Shown: in pieces, positions 63,386 to 64,000 of the stretch
Layout of the letters: each line of letters begins with the position of its first letter
Numbering within the stretch: the stretch's first letter is position 1
Origin: Actinospica sp035552695
Lineage (GTDB): Bacteria; Actinomycetota; Actinomycetes; Streptomycetales; Catenulisporaceae
Direction of reading: 5' to 3'
DNA length: 64,000 nt
NCBI RefSeq assembly: GCF_035552695.1
Contig: NZ_DASZKT010000203.1
Span: 1 to 64,000, forward strand
Translations under genes and position numbers: made by a program
Notes under the pieces: generated by a model
Told to the model about the DNA's origin: nothing
The model's database searches: none
The model's input: only the letters and a program-made list of their open reading frames with translations

Positions 63386-64000
63386 ATGTCGGTCGGTCGC
63401 GCGCGCATCCTCGCGTTGGACACCCATGACATCCGGTTTCCGACCTCGCGAGAGCACGACGGGTCGGACGCCATGAATCCAGACCCTGATTACTCCGCGG
63501 CGTACGTCGTGCTGCGCACCGACGCCGTGGACGCGCGGGGCGGGGAGCTCGCCGGGCACGGCTTCGCCTTCACGATAGGTCGGGGCAATGACGTCCAGGT
63601 GGCCGCGATCGACGCGTTGCGCGAGCACGTGGTCGGCCGCGAGGTCCAGGACCTGTGCGACGACCCGGGCGTCCTCAGCAGGGCACTGATCGGGGACAGC
63701 CAGCTGCGCTGGCTCGGCCCGGAGAAGGGCGTCATGCAGATGGCCATCGGCGCCGTGGTCAACGCCGCCTGGGACCTCGCGGCCAAGCGCGCCGGCAAGC
63801 CGGTCTGGCAGTTCCTCGCCGACGCCGATCCCGAATGGCTCGTCTCGCAGATCGACTTCCGGTACATCGAGGACGCGCTCACCCCCGCCGAGGCCCTCGA
63901 ACTGCTGCGCGCCGGAAAGGTCGGTTCTTCGGAGCGGACCGCCCTGCTGCGCGAGTCCGGCTACCCCGCGTACACCACGTCCCCCGGCTGGCTCGGCTAC
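63386..64000 (+). CDS. L-fuconate dehydratase, N-terminal part (runs off the window)
   Basis: 205 codons visible, no stop before base 64000. The sequence reads ALDTHDIRFPTSREHDGSDAMNPDPDYSAAYVVLRTD, GHGFAFTIGRGNDVQVAAI, DSQLRWLGPEKGVMQMAIGAVVNAAWDLAAKRAGKPVWQFL and ends YPAYTTSPGWLGY, all features of enolase-superfamily L-fuconate dehydratase (split here by commas at gaps). It converts L-fuconate to 2-keto-3-deoxy-L-fuconate. The metal-binding barrel residues lie beyond the window. It is divergent from the GntR regulator. Confidence 0.93.
   Translation, partial: MSVGRARILALDTHDIRFPTSREHDGSDAMNPDPDYSAAYVVLRTDAVDARGGELAGHGFAFTIGRGNDVQVAAIDALREHVVGREVQDLCDDPGVLSRALIGDSQLRWLGPEKGVMQMAIGAVVNAAWDLAAKRAGKPVWQFLADADPEWLVSQIDFRYIEDALTPAEALELLRAGKVGSSERTALLRESGYPAYTTSPGWLGY

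Overview
The window is about 64 kb of very GC-rich, gene-dense DNA from an actinomycete. The first third keeps the chromosomal order known from Streptomyces: bldD, pyrR-pyrB-pyrC, a membrane protein gene, carA-carB, pyrD, pyrF, the integration host factor gene, gmk, rpoZ, coaBC, metK, priA, def, fmt, rsmB, rpe. BldD, sIHF, DUF397/XRE pairs, a Methyltransf_19 protein and two DasR-type boxes all point to a sporulating, mycelial Streptomyces-like or Catenulisporales-like organism. A glutamic (G1) peptidase would fit an acid-tolerant soil lifestyle, but that is inference.

Layout. 1-0.95 kb: end of a 5S rRNA gene, its terminator and a nucleotidyltransferase gene. 0.95-11.8 kb: bldD with a BldD box in its own promoter, divergent from the pyrimidine operon, which carries a PyrR-binding hairpin at the ribosome binding site. 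11.8-23 kb: housekeeping genes for nucleoid structure, transcription, cofactors, SAM, translation and replication; metK is followed by three tandem copies of its own 3' end and terminator. 23-25.3 kb: a DUF397/XRE/methyltransferase regulatory cluster. 25.4-34.3 kb: a large LuxR-type ATPase regulator and a MoxR-DUF58-DUF4129 membrane operon. 34.7-46.4 kb: mixed accessory genes (VOC proteins, S66 peptidase, ArsR with a His-rich membrane protein, DUF4349 lipoprotein, coaA, MOSC protein, a RecQ helicase with a PRTase-like tail, YbaK deacylase). 46.5-50 kb: a predicted membrane-tethered ECF sigma factor fused to an external CAP domain, and an XRE/TPR pair. 50.3-59.7 kb: secreted enzymes (G1 peptidase, GH18 chitinase-like protein, SGNH esterase), a glycosyltransferase, isochorismatase-like hydrolase, quinone oxidoreductase and AraC regulator. 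59.8-64 kb: a sugar-acid catabolic locus (IlvD/Edd dehydratase, DHDPS-family enzyme, GntR/FCD regulator) divergent from an L-fuconate dehydratase gene that runs off the window.

How genes work together. The pyr operon encodes de novo UMP synthesis from glutamine/bicarbonate to UMP, with PyrR as feedback sensor. The 59.8-64 kb locus probably degrades L-fuconate or a related aldonate under GntR control. The most unusual observations are the sigma factor-CAP fusion, a 23-bp inverted repeat abutting the fuconate dehydratase start codon, a 31-codon partial duplicate of the pyrD start inside the pyr operon, the triplicated metK terminator, and a recurring pattern of -10-like hexamers 6-8 nt before start codons that suggests many leaderless mRNAs. 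All calls come from reading sequence and translation only; no database search was possible.
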